Origin: an uncultured Polynucleobacter sp.
Lineage (GTDB): Bacteria > Pseudomonadota > Gammaproteobacteria > Burkholderiales > Burkholderiaceae
Assembly: GCA_937996825.1 (NCBI GenBank)
Contig: CALKUJ010000323.1
Location: 1 to 12,115, forward strand
Direction: 5' to 3'
DNA: 12,115 nt
Both the position numbers and the translations under genes were made by a program. Below, piece by piece: positions 1 through 6,975 of the stretch. The notes under the pieces are model-generated. The model was given only the letters and a program-made list of their open reading frames with translations, was not told where the DNA came from and did not search any database. Within the stretch, counting starts at the first letter, position 1, and the number at the start of each line of letters is the position of its first letter.

Positions 1-16
1 CCCCTGTTCAAACCTT

Positions 17-20
17 GGAG
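17..20 (+). promoter_or_regulatory. Ribosome binding site of porin 1
   Basis: GGAG lies nine bases before the ATG at 30. It decides the start in favour of the MKK methionine over the upstream TTG at 15, whose codon overlaps this site. Porin 2 has no counterpart of this site. Confidence 0.75.
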
Positions 21-29
21 AACCTTGAA

Positions 30-1190
30 ATGAAAAAAACCCTCGTTGCTTTGGCTGCTTTGTCTGCCATCTCTGCATTCGCTCAATCTTCTGTCACCGT
101 TGGCGGTACTTTTGACGTTGGCTACAAATCTGTATCTGCTGATGACGCAACTGCCAAATTGGGCATTGCAAACACTAACGGTGCTGGCACATCTTTGATC
201 TACTTCCAAGGCGAAGAAGATTTGGGTGGCGGCATGAAAGCTTCCTTCAAAGGTCAAAACGTGTTTGCAGCTTTGTCACCAACAGCTGCTAACGCTGCAG
301 TCCCTTACCAATCTGGCGCATTCTTCAACGATGAAGTTTGGGCTGGCTTGAGCGGTGGTTTTGGTGGCGTCAAGATTGGTGCTCCTACAACTGCAATGCA
401 CGCAACAGCTGGTGGCGTGGTTCAACCTTTCTCAACTTCTTTGGGTTCAGGTTGGGAAAGCTCTGGCGTTGCACGTTTTGGTGCAGGCAGCTCTAGCAAG
501 TACGGCATCAACACATACCCAGGCGCCGATCAACGTATCGTTCGCGTTGAGAAGTCTGTCCGTTATGACACTCCTGTGTTCAACGGCTTTGCTGCTTCTT
601 ACGTTTGGGCTGGCAAGAATGACAACCAAACTTCAACAACTGGCAACAAAATTGCTGGCAACACAGCTGGCTACGGCGAATTGGGTTTGACATACACAAA
701 TGGCCCATTGAACCTTTCGTATGTTGCTTCTGAAGTTAAAGTCGGCGCCAATGGTATCGTTGGTGTGCCAGCAGCGGCTGATGCTGGTGGCGCTTTGTTG
801 TCAGGTACAACATCCACCGTGTTCCCAGCAAACAGCAGCGTGAAGTACACGATGTTTGGTGGTAACTACACAATCGATAAATTGACTGTGTACGCAGGCG
901 CTACTACTGCTAAAGGTGACGGCACTGTGATCACTGGCTTGGACACTTCTTCAACAAACGTTGCTGCTAAGTACCAAGTGACTCCTGTGATCTCTGTTGC
1001 ATTCAACAGCCTCCGCGTTGATGACAAAAAGTCTACCAACAAAGACCAAAAGTCTGATGCTTTCGGCGTGAACTACGACTTGAGCAAGCGCACAATGTTG
1101 TACGCACGTTACGTCAACTACAACACAGACGAAACATCTACTACCAAAGGTGTGAAAGTTACAGCTGTTGGCTTCAAGCACACTTTCTAA
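30..1190 (+). CDS. Intact Gram-negative trimeric porin (porin 1)
   Basis: This gene encodes a 386-aa outer-membrane general diffusion porin of the Burkholderiales type (Porin_4/OmpC-like). I chose the ATG at 30 over the in-frame TTG at 15 because it starts a classic signal peptide (MKKTLVALAALSAISAFA, cleavage before QSS) and has a GGAG ribosome binding site at 17-20. The mature protein begins with a beta-strand-like SSVTVGGTFDVGY segment, continues with alternating polar and aromatic strands (for example SVKYTMFGGNYTI), and ends in HTF, the terminal Phe used by the BAM assembly machinery. Length is normal for the family. A strong terminator follows 40 bp after the stop, so it is probably transcribed alone. 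The promoter lies left of the window. It converges with a paralogue, porin 2, at the far side of the cargo region. Pore selectivity cannot be read from sequence. Confidence 0.95.
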   Translation: MKKTLVALAALSAISAFAQSSVTVGGTFDVGYKSVSADDATAKLGIANTNGAGTSLIYFQGEEDLGGGMKASFKGQNVFAALSPTAANAAVPYQSGAFFNDEVWAGLSGGFGGVKIGAPTTAMHATAGGVVQPFSTSLGSGWESSGVARFGAGSSSKYGINTYPGADQRIVRVEKSVRYDTPVFNGFAASYVWAGKNDNQTSTTGNKIAGNTAGYGELGLTYTNGPLNLSYVASEVKVGANGIVGVPAAADAGGALLSGTTSTVFPANSSVKYTMFGGNYTIDKLTVYAGATTAKGDGTVITGLDTSSTNVAAKYQVTPVISVAFNSLRVDDKKSTNKDQKSDAFGVNYDLSKRTMLYARYVNYNTDETSTTKGVKVTAVGFKHTF

Positions 1191-1198
1191 TCCCCACG

Positions 1199-1211
1199 CT
1201 GGCTTAGCCAG
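1199..1211 (+). other. Small hairpin between porin 1 stop and terminator
   Basis: CTGGC-TTA-GCCAG is a perfect 5-bp stem with a 3-nt loop, nine bases after the porin 1 stop. The same hairpin is found in inverted orientation at 7124-7136 after porin 2. It belongs to a porin 3' untranslated region that is better conserved than the ends of the two coding regions. Confidence 0.6.
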
Positions 1212-1230
1212 TTAAGGATTAAAAGACTTA

Positions 1231-1261
1231 AAACCCGCTACGGCAACGTGGCGGGTTTTTT
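1231..1261 (+). terminator. Rho-independent terminator of porin 1
   Basis: A 12-bp stem (1231-1242 with 1247-1258, one T-G pair) closes on a GCAA tetraloop and ends in a run of six T (1256-1261). The A run on its left side could support termination in both directions. The inverted counterpart downstream of porin 2 lies at 7074-7105. Confidence 0.9.
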
Positions 1262-1314
1262 AACGTCTGTACGAAAACGCCCGTCTTGCCCCTATTGCCG
1301 GTGTCAGCTGTGCT

Positions 1315-1360
1315 GCTATTGCCCAGTACGTTTCTCAGCGTTGTCGGCTGTTTTCGCAAG
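1315..1360 (+). repeat. Conserved 46-bp non-coding block, left copy (inverted copy at 6976-7021)
   Basis: This block matches the reverse complement of 6976-7021 at 44 of 46 positions. The DNA between it and the terminator, and between it and the dyad site at 1385, is clearly less similar. It codes for nothing recognisable. CGAAAAC at 1272-1278 could pair with GTTTTCG at 1350-1356, and the other copy can form the same pairing. It could be a structured part of the porin 3' UTR, a protein-binding site, or the footprint of past recombination. Confidence 0.75.
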
Positions 1361-1384
1361 GGTCTGCAGTATGTTTGCCAACTA

Positions 1385-1410
1385 AAATATCTCACAAATG
1401 TGAGTTTTAT
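1385..1410 (+). repeat. 26-bp dyad site 1 (candidate serine-recombinase crossover site)
   Basis: CTCACA-AA-TGTGAG forms perfect 6-bp arms around a central AA. Counting 12-bp half-sites gives a 26-bp site. A 21-bp stretch (1384-1404) is repeated perfectly and in direct orientation at 4706-4726. The site ends 18 bp before the start of the 655-aa gene, so it could instead be an operator for the two-gene cassette. Its TCACA/TGTGA arms are everted relative to a CRP site. Confidence 0.6.
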
Positions 1411-1428
1411 TAAAAAGCGAGGCAATTT

Positions 1429-3396
1429 ATGCAGGGCGACAAATTACTTGAAAAACTCACAACAAGTGTAGAAAAGCTGCAAACATCCTGCAACTACGAG
1501 CTGGAAAAGCAAAACGAAGCAGACGACCTCGAATACAGCAATATGGCAAGCCTGTATTTTTGGTGGCTTGAAGCATCAACCATTAAGGGCTTTTTGGATG
1601 CTGAATATGCAAAACTGTCCACGCGAAAATTGCGGACAGTGAGCTATGGCGTAAATTTCAGAGGCATCCTTCTCAAGTTTTACGGCAACATGCTTGGCGA
1701 CACGGTGATTGACCGTAAAAGCAGAGTGCTGAATGAGCTTGATAAAGAAGCAAATAAAAACCCAGCGTTGTATGCGAAAGATGGCGTAAAAAAGTTAGCG
1801 CAGTTCATTGAAAACAGTGGTGGCATGGCTGGACTGTATGAGCGCACTTATGGAAACGCCAAGCGAGAGGTTGAGGCATACGAATATGACGACGATGAAG
1901 AAATCGAAACGGATGTAGCAGCGACTGGGGATTCAAAAAAACAATACATGGAGGTCGTGCGTGTAGCAATCTCCAATGACATGCGGACAAAGTTTCTTGT
2001 TGACGATGCAAAGGAATTTTTCAAGCACAACAAAAAGCTACAAACGGTGCAAATATCCCCATTGTTAAACGCACACACAGATGATTTCGTTGTTGTCGCG
2101 GCAAGAAAAGTTAACGACAGTTACGAAATTATTGAGCTGTCAAAAACGGACAAGCAACTAGACACAGCTTTGGTTGCTTCATATAGACAACAGTACGGCG
2201 CACTCCCCAACAGCACAAGATGCGTGTTGGAAACTATTAAAACGCAATGCTTGTCGCAAAAGGCTGCACGGCACATGGACAAAGCATTGGCAGAGCCCAG
2301 CACGTACCATGAAAAAAATGCAAGCTACAGGAAAAACTCGGCCAAAAGACGTTTGATTTATTCGCCGCAACGCGACGAATTCATACTGAGCCCCATTGAC
2401 TATTTGGATGACAACGGCAACATGGTCGGTGGCGCTGTGACTATTGCCAAGCCCAAAACTAAAATTTTCCAAAGCGCACCGACCGACCTGTACATGCCGC
2501 TGATGGACAGGCGTGTTATTGAGCAGCGTTTGATTGGGCCACAAGACATAAATTTGTACAAAGCCTCAAGTGCTGACGCAATGTACAGGCACTCAAAGTT
2601 TGACGGAGACTTCAGCCACTTAGTTAGGCTTGACAGCAAACTGAACAATGGCGATTTCATATTTTTGAACTTTTTTGGTTTTGGCGATGACCAAGCAAAA
2701 ATACTGCCGCAGCTTGATTACGACACTGCAAACGATGCCGCATCAACCAACGTGCACTTGTCTGCGGAGCAAGTACGCAAAATTTCATCCGCGCTGGCCA
2801 AGACTTGGATGTATGACATTGGCGAAAACATAAACCGCCCGCAGCATCGTTTTTGGGATTTCACATTGACCCAAACAGCCGTGCAAGTTGACTTTGACGA
2901 AATTGAAGGTGTGTTTTTAAGGGGTGAAGCGATTGCTTTTGATACGCCGCTGAACGTTGATGTTAGTTTTAACGGTACGTTTTTTACGCACGAACTAGTA
3001 CCAGCACTTTTGACGCTGGGTGAGTTGGACATTGTTGGTGATGTTGTTTTGCAGCTAAGCGATGCAGGCATGGTTTTGCAATACTCGACAGACGCTGCGG
3101 ACTACAAAGTGTGCTTGCCAAAGTGGAACTACCACGGTGACAAAAGATACTGCGACAACTTCATTACGCTGTATGCGCCTGAGTCTTGCGGCGAGAACAC
3201 AGAAAACTTTGAGTTTGACGAGTACGAACTGGAAGATGATTTTTACAAAGGGCTTGAACTGTTAAACATGACGGACAAAGCCGAATCTCAAGACCATTAC
3301 AAAAAGCAAATACAGCATGAACAAACAGAACTTGCAGATGGTTTCCCAGAATTAAGCGAGCATATTAGCTGGCTAACTTACGAAGTGGACGCTTAG
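1429..3396 (+). CDS. Unrecognised acidic 655-aa protein paired with a DpdA-like enzyme
   Basis: I do not recognise this family. The ATG at 1429 has a GAGG ribosome binding site at 1419-1422. The protein is soluble by inspection, with no signal peptide or membrane segment. Residues 1-60 look helical, 71-90 contain a conserved-looking SYGVNFRGILLKFYG stretch, and acidic runs occur near 152-162 and 594-605. Residues about 475-565 read as alternating beta strands with spacing loosely like a sliding-clamp or similar all-beta fold. That is a weak impression, not a homology claim. The gene stops two bases before the transglycosylase start, so the two are almost certainly translated together, and the pair is flanked by a 21-bp direct repeat. 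I infer a partner role for the DpdA-like enzyme, such as DNA targeting, substrate handling or restriction. No nuclease, helicase or methyltransferase motif is evident. Confidence 0.85.
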   Translation: MQGDKLLEKLTTSVEKLQTSCNYELEKQNEADDLEYSNMASLYFWWLEASTIKGFLDAEYAKLSTRKLRTVSYGVNFRGILLKFYGNMLGDTVIDRKSRVLNELDKEANKNPALYAKDGVKKLAQFIENSGGMAGLYERTYGNAKREVEAYEYDDDEEIETDVAATGDSKKQYMEVVRVAISNDMRTKFLVDDAKEFFKHNKKLQTVQISPLLNAHTDDFVVVAARKVNDSYEIIELSKTDKQLDTALVASYRQQYGALPNSTRCVLETIKTQCLSQKAARHMDKALAEPSTYHEKNASYRKNSAKRRLIYSPQRDEFILSPIDYLDDNGNMVGGAVTIAKPKTKIFQSAPTDLYMPLMDRRVIEQRLIGPQDINLYKASSADAMYRHSKFDGDFSHLVRLDSKLNNGDFIFLNFFGFGDDQAKILPQLDYDTANDAASTNVHLSAEQVRKISSALAKTWMYDIGENINRPQHRFWDFTLTQTAVQVDFDEIEGVFLRGEAIAFDTPLNVDVSFNGTFFTHELVPALLTLGELDIVGDVVLQLSDAGMVLQYSTDAADYKVCLPKWNYHGDKRYCDNFITLYAPESCGENTENFEFDEYELEDDFYKGLELLNMTDKAESQDHYKKQIQHEQTELADGFPELSEHISWLTYEVDA

Positions 3397-3398
3397 CA

Positions 3399-4700
3399 AT
3401 GGCGCAGAGCTTCAACACCAAAGACTATGCAATTTACCTCCCAGCTATTAACACTGGGTACGCTAACTTTTTAACAAAGCCAATACCGCAGGGACGCCCC
3501 TTCCCTGCTGGCCTTGCGATTGAAGATTTTTGTATTTGGAACAAGAACAGCAAACTGTTTTATCACCCCTACTTGCTGCATTCCATCGGCAACTTCAACG
3601 CACTGTCCACCGTCAACAACTCCATCACGCAAGCGGCTAGTGGGGACTTTACGTTGGTGGGCGACAGTGGCGGCTACCAAATTGGCAGTGGCGCATTAAA
3701 AGGTGTTGAGGGTTTCAAAAAAGGCATGAGCGCCAAAGCCGCTATGGCTAAGTGGCGCGATGCACATGACGTAAGAAAGTGGATTGTTAGTTGGTTGGAC
3801 ACCTACACGGATTACGCGATGACCATTGACATGCCATTGTGGGCGCTAGACCCCAAGCAAGGCAAAAACTCCCCGTTTCACAAATGCACAGCACAAGAGC
3901 TGCTGGACATGACGATTGAGAATTTGAAGTTTATTGATTTGTACGGCAGGAAGCGGACTAAGTGGCTAAACGTCATACAAGGCATTGACCAGCAAACAAC
4001 GATTGACTGGTGGAATGGCGTTAAAGATTTCAAGTGCTCTGGCTATGCAATTGGCGCTGGTGGTGAAGGTGGACTTGCACAAGTAATTCGCACAACACGC
4101 ATGATGCATGAGCAAGGGTACTTGAACGCTGGGCATGATTGGATACATGCGTTGGGCGTTTCAACACCGCTATGGGCAGTTCTGCTCACCAAAATACAAA
4201 ACTGCTTACGTGTAACAAACCCAAATTTGACCGTCAGCTACGACAGTTCCAGTCCCTTTCAAAACGGCGGCAAATTTGAAAAACCCAATTACTCTGTGCC
4301 GTTCACTAATAAAGTGAGCAGCTGGAGCATAAAAACTGGCACAACAAAAAGCGTTCAGCGTTTTGATTTAGTTGGCAGCAAAGACCCCTTCCCTTACAAC
4401 TCGCCGCTGGGCAAAGTGATGCAGCTAGGGCATATAAACGTGCGTGAAGAGCTGTTTGGCAAAAAGCAATTCGACACCATCAGCAACATGCTGCTGACCA
4501 ATCACAACATTTGGGTGTACTTGGATGCGTTTGACCGTGCCAATGATGCAGTTTTCAAAGACCCACAGCAAAGCAACGTACCGCAAAAGTACCTCGATGC
4601 TTTGGATGTGATGGATGAGGCTTTTGTTACGCCCAACTGGCAAACACTGCTGACAAAGCACAAAGACGTGCTGGACGCTGTAGCCAAATCGCAGTACTGA
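3399..4700 (+). CDS. TGT-fold (DpdA-like) 7-deazaguanine/guanine transglycosylase
   Basis: This 433-aa protein carries the layout of the tRNA-guanine transglycosylase superfamily: DSGGYQ at 89-94 (general-acid Asp89), TIDMPLW at 142-148, NVIQG at 191-195, GYAIGAGGEG at 215-224 (like the GxAVGG loop), HALGVSTP at 250-257, and SYDSSSP at 280-286, where Asp282 is the expected nucleophile. The Cys-x-Cys-x2-Cys zinc cluster of bacterial Tgt is absent, and the DSSSP-type nucleophile motif is closer to archaeal and DpdA enzymes. DpdA proteins exchange guanine in DNA for 7-deazaguanines. I infer DNA rather than tRNA as substrate. It starts two bases after the 655-aa gene with no clear ribosome binding site, which suggests translational coupling. 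No preQ0 synthesis genes are nearby, so it would use the host queuosine-pathway pool. Confidence 0.75.
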   Translation: MAQSFNTKDYAIYLPAINTGYANFLTKPIPQGRPFPAGLAIEDFCIWNKNSKLFYHPYLLHSIGNFNALSTVNNSITQAASGDFTLVGDSGGYQIGSGALKGVEGFKKGMSAKAAMAKWRDAHDVRKWIVSWLDTYTDYAMTIDMPLWALDPKQGKNSPFHKCTAQELLDMTIENLKFIDLYGRKRTKWLNVIQGIDQQTTIDWWNGVKDFKCSGYAIGAGGEGGLAQVIRTTRMMHEQGYLNAGHDWIHALGVSTPLWAVLLTKIQNCLRVTNPNLTVSYDSSSPFQNGGKFEKPNYSVPFTNKVSSWSIKTGTTKSVQRFDLVGSKDPFPYNSPLGKVMQLGHINVREELFGKKQFDTISNMLLTNHNIWVYLDAFDRANDAVFKDPQQSNVPQKYLDALDVMDEAFVTPNWQTLLTKHKDVLDAVAKSQY

Positions 4701-4706
4701 GCCCAA

Positions 4707-4732
4707 AAATATCTCACAAATGTGAGATTTCT
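4707..4732 (+). repeat. 26-bp dyad site 2 (candidate serine-recombinase crossover site)
   Basis: This is the best dyad of the three: ATCTCACA-AA-TGTGAGAT gives 8-bp perfect arms around AA, and the 12-bp half-sites match at 10 of 12 positions. It lies between the DpdA-like gene stop and the serine recombinase stop, overlapping the latter by two bases. It is in direct orientation to site 1 and inverted to site 3, with which it also shares most flanking bases (about 4705-4735). Confidence 0.65.
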
Positions 4733-5312
4733 AGCCTTGCAAATACTTGTACAGCGTTTGGCGGCTTAGCCCGTGACGCTGTGCAACATGGGTTTTATTG
4801 GCTCCCAACGCTGTAGCTTCCGCCACGATTTGCTGTATTTGCGCGGGGTCTGTTAGTTTTCGCTTGCGCCCTTTGTACACGCCTCGCTGTTTTGCTTTGG
4901 CAATGCCTTCACGCTGGCGTTCGCGTATTAGTGTGCGTTCGTACTCAGCCACAGCGCCAAGCATGGACAACATCAGCATGTCCATTGGGTCAGTGCTGTC
5001 GCCACCACGAAATGTTTTGGCTTCTTTGACAAAGTGAACATTTATGCCTCGTCCAGTAAGCAGCTCCACCAGTTGCAGTAAATCAGTAAGGCTTCGCGCC
5101 AGCCTGTCCATGCTGTGTACGACAACTGTGCTGCCTTCGGGCCAATTACCTGCCAGCATTGCTTGAAGTTGTGGGCGATCTGCATTCTTGCCACTTGCTT
5201 TGTCTGTGAACGTGACAGTTAGCTTTTGGTCTGTAAGTTGTCGTTCTGTGCTTTGGTCTGCGCTACTTACTCGCACGTAGCCAATGCGAATTGGATTTTG
5301 GGTTTGTTGCAT
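4731..5312 (-). CDS. Small serine recombinase (resolvase/invertase family)
   Basis: This 193-aa protein has the full resolvase/invertase layout. The catalytic domain starts with GYVRVSSADQ (nucleophile Ser16 in the YxRVS motif), continues with HSMDRLARS (Asp69, Arg70, Arg73) and the dimerisation helix beginning AEYERTLIRER (about 122-132). A C-terminal helix-turn-helix follows (about 170-190, NKTHVAQRHGLSRQTLYKYL). Length and domain order are typical and no key residue is missing. It would cut both strands at a two-base staggered core and either resolve direct sites or invert the DNA between inverted sites. Three dyads with a central AA surround it, one touching its stop codon, and I infer that these are its substrates. 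The ribosome binding site is weak, and no clear promoter was found. Resolvase versus invertase cannot be settled by eye. Confidence 0.93.
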   Translation of the reverse strand: MQQTQNPIRIGYVRVSSADQSTERQLTDQKLTVTFTDKASGKNADRPQLQAMLAGNWPEGSTVVVHSMDRLARSLTDLLQLVELLTGRGINVHFVKEAKTFRGGDSTDPMDMLMLSMLGAVAEYERTLIRERQREGIAKAKQRGVYKGRKRKLTDPAQIQQIVAEATALGANKTHVAQRHGLSRQTLYKYLQG

Positions 5313-5693
5313 GTATTGCTCAGGTTGTTTATGTCACCCCAAGTCTGAACATGTCTTTACGTCCTGTCGATCAATTCGTAAACCAACCCTATATGTACAG
5401 GTCTGCGCTGTAGCGTTAGGGTGAACTCAAATTCAACAGTTAATGGCTTGCACTCACGTGCAATCCAACTCATTGCATTTATCGCTCATTGCATTCGCTC
5501 AAACTGCAATTCGCAATTTATAAAAAATAAATTAAATATTTGAATGAAGAGCTGGATGTAACTGCGTTGCAGAAAGTGTTTTGATATTTTGTTAGATTAC
5601 GATTGTTTGCTCATAGCTTGCCTGAGTAGGCAAACTGCTGACATTTTGTTGAGTTGACATCATGCTTTGGTCTCACACAGCTCCTTTCGAAGC
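5313..5693. other. Intergenic region upstream of the serine recombinase
   Basis: No gene is supported here. The region holds the unseen promoter of the serine recombinase, an AT-rich patch (5518-5545), a CTCATTGCATT direct repeat (5469-5479 and 5485-5495) and a small inverted repeat TTGCA-N6-TGCAA (5448-5463). These could be regulatory or iteron-like but are too few to call an origin. Nothing here matches the module B side of the window. Confidence 0.5.
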
Positions 5694-6120
5694 AAGGGCA
5701 GGTTATGCGATCTCCCTTATTACGTGCTAGCTTTTTACGCAAGTAGTTTGTAGCCGACCACGGCACCAAACACTTTGTGGGTTTAAGTTATTTCCCACTC
5801 ACATCCAACCATGTACAACATCGCAAATGCGTTGCTGGAGGCATTGCATTTAAGGCATCCCGTTAGGGGTAGTGCGATGAGGACGAGCTGCGACTAGCTC
5901 GATTTCGCGTTACGTCACAACACCAATGTGGACGGATACGGCAACTTTAAGGCGTGCAGGCCTCTGCATGTTTATAAAGTTATTTATGTTTTACAAGTCA
6001 CGCCACTGGCAATCTTGGTTTCTTATTGCCGTGTTGTATTTGTGTGCCTGACACCCATGTTTTCTGGTCGACTTCGCACAAGGCCACCAATATCGTTATG
6101 GCTTTGCAACAGGAGTTCAC
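5694..6120 (+). promoter_or_regulatory. Conserved non-coding leader of module A
   Basis: This untranslated stretch is homologous to the reverse complement of 11631-12099. The match begins abruptly with a 25-bp identical block at 5694-5718. Then comes a GTGGG-N12-CCCAC hairpin (5777-5798) whose stem and loop length are the same in the other copy. Two more strong blocks follow near 6004-6021 and 6067-6111. It ends with an AGGAG ribosome binding site (6112-6116) for the 48-aa gene. The patchy conservation of hairpin and blocks, without a conserved reading frame, suggests a promoter plus structured leader or a small RNA. Confidence 0.5.
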
Positions 6121-6267
6121 ATGCACATTTATTCAGCCTACGTCCGCGCCAATGGCCTTGTAGTTCAAACCCAAGTCTGCGCCAACAATGTCAGCGATGC
6201 AATTAATCTGTTGAAGGGCATGTACGGCAGCGACAACCTCGTTCACTTGCCACAGTTGGTTTGCTAG
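6121..6267 (+). CDS. 48-aa conserved small protein, module A copy
   Basis: The protein starts MHIYSAYVRANGLVVQ, contains CANNVSDAINLLKGMYG and ends in HLPQLVC. It has a proper AGGAG ribosome binding site five bases before the ATG. A paralogue at 11484-11630 differs at only a few residues, and several base differences are silent, which supports a real gene. The fold looks like a short beta hairpin followed by a helix. Similar small proteins occur near integrases on integrative elements as far as I recall, but the function is unknown. In module B the next gene is a DUF6876-like protein. Here that gene is missing and the Ala/Lys/Pro-rich gene follows directly. Confidence 0.75.
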   Translation: MHIYSAYVRANGLVVQTQVCANNVSDAINLLKGMYGSDNLVHLPQLVC

Positions 6268-6317
6268 TTTTGCAATTGCGTTTGCACCCCGTCATAAATA
6301 TTTGACGGAGGTGCACC

Positions 6318-6791
6318 ATGCGCTTGAATGAATTTATCAGTGAGGAAGAATGGCTGCAGTTGCAGAAGTTGGTGTTTGACAGCACGTGGAGAGCTTTGAC
6401 CACGTACCAACAACAACGTGCCACCCAACAGCGTATTGCAACCAAACCAGCTGCAACACTCAAACCCCAAGCAGCCAAAAAAGCTAAAGCACTTGCACGT
6501 AAGGCCAAGCGTCCACCCCACGCTGCACCACCCAAAGCGTTACCCAAGCCAGTGCTGCAAACGCATAGTCAAGCATCAGCACCACAAGCGTATCGCCCTG
6601 TCAAAACTGCCAAGCCATTGCCACCCACAACACGAACGGCAATAGCTAAATCACAACCTGCGCCAAAGCCAACTGCACCCACCACAGTAATGAATCTAGG
6701 CGATATTGACCAAGCCACACGCCAATGGTTGCCAAAGAATAAGCAAGGCATGAACCCCATTGACCTTTTATCGCTCGACGAACGGGGCTAG
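6318..6791 (+). CDS. Ala/Lys/Pro-rich basic protein, module A copy (157 aa)
   Basis: The function is not recognised. The N-terminus (1-50) is a charged amphipathic helical region (MRLNEFISEEEWLQLQKLV) with a Gln/Arg-rich stretch YQQQRATQQR. Residues about 50-125 are low-complexity Ala/Lys/Pro, strongly basic and probably disordered. The C-terminus closes with a short ordered motif, QWLPKNKQGMNPIDLLS. The start has a GGAGG ribosome binding site. A paralogue lies at 10614-11078, and the two keep their N- and C-terminal motifs and the length of the basic linker. This organisation suits a DNA-binding or scaffolding protein with two short interaction ends joined by a flexible linker, which is inference. 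It follows the 48-aa gene after a gap where module B has a DUF6876-like gene. Confidence 0.8.
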   Translation: MRLNEFISEEEWLQLQKLVFDSTWRALTTYQQQRATQQRIATKPAATLKPQAAKKAKALARKAKRPPHAAPPKALPKPVLQTHSQASAPQAYRPVKTAKPLPPTTRTAIAKSQPAPKPTAPTTVMNLGDIDQATRQWLPKNKQGMNPIDLLSLDERG

Positions 6792-6905
6792 AAGCACGGC
6801 AGAGCGATGATCTTCAAGGCCGTGTCCGTGTCGATAAGCGAATGGGGAAACACTGTAGACACTAAGCGAAATGAAATACTTAAGTTAAGGTTTTGCTGCT
6901 GCGCC

Positions 6906-6931
6906 AGAAATCTCACATTTGTGAGTTATTT
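6906..6931 (-). repeat. 26-bp dyad site 3 (inverted copy of the candidate crossover site)
   Basis: CTCACA-TT-TGTGAG on the plus strand reads with a central AA on the minus strand, so this site is inverted relative to sites 1 and 2. It agrees with site 2 over most of about 30 bases including flanks. It marks the point where module A ends and the inverted porin 3' region begins. If functional, pairing with site 2 would invert about 2.2 kb including the recombinase gene, and pairing with site 1 about 5.5 kb. Confidence 0.6.
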
Positions 6932-6944
6932 TTGTAGGGCCCAG

Positions 6945-6960
6945 CGTTACCGCAGTAACG
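6945..6960. other. CGTTAC-CGCA-GTAACG hairpin next to dyad site 3
   Basis: This is a 6-bp perfect inverted repeat with a 4-nt loop, between dyad site 3 and the 46-bp block. The left arm of the structure (1361-1384) has no counterpart. There is no T run, so it is not a good terminator. Its role is unknown. Confidence 0.4.
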
Positions 6961-6975
6961 GTCACACCCCACACG

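Noticed and set aside
355..690. 111-aa frame inside porin 1
   Set aside because: It is an out-of-frame shadow of the porin reading frame with no start signal of its own.
1272..1360. Integron attC site formed by CGAAAAC and GTTTTCG around the porin 3' region
   Set aside because: The arms do not fit the RYYYAAC/GTTRRRY consensus, and no integron integrase is present.
1391..1404. CRP/cAMP binding site at the CTCACA-AA-TGTGAG dyad
   Set aside because: A CRP site is TGTGA-N6-TCACA. Here the arms are in the opposite order with a 2-bp gap, so the geometry is wrong.
1286..1471. 61-aa frame downstream of porin 1
   Set aside because: It crosses the 46-bp block and dyad, has no ribosome binding site, and its inverted counterpart has no matching frame.
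3399..4700. Housekeeping bacterial Tgt for tRNA queuosine
   Set aside because: The C-terminal zinc-binding Cys/His cluster is not visible, the length and nucleophile motif are atypical, and the gene sits in a mobile cassette with an unknown partner.
5440..5500. Iteron-type replication origin near the CTCATTGCATT repeats
   Set aside because: There are only two copies, with no replication initiator gene or DnaA boxes recognised nearby.
5928..6206. 92-aa frame in the module A leader
   Set aside because: The frame is not kept in the homologous leader of module B, and it overlaps the well-supported 48-aa gene.
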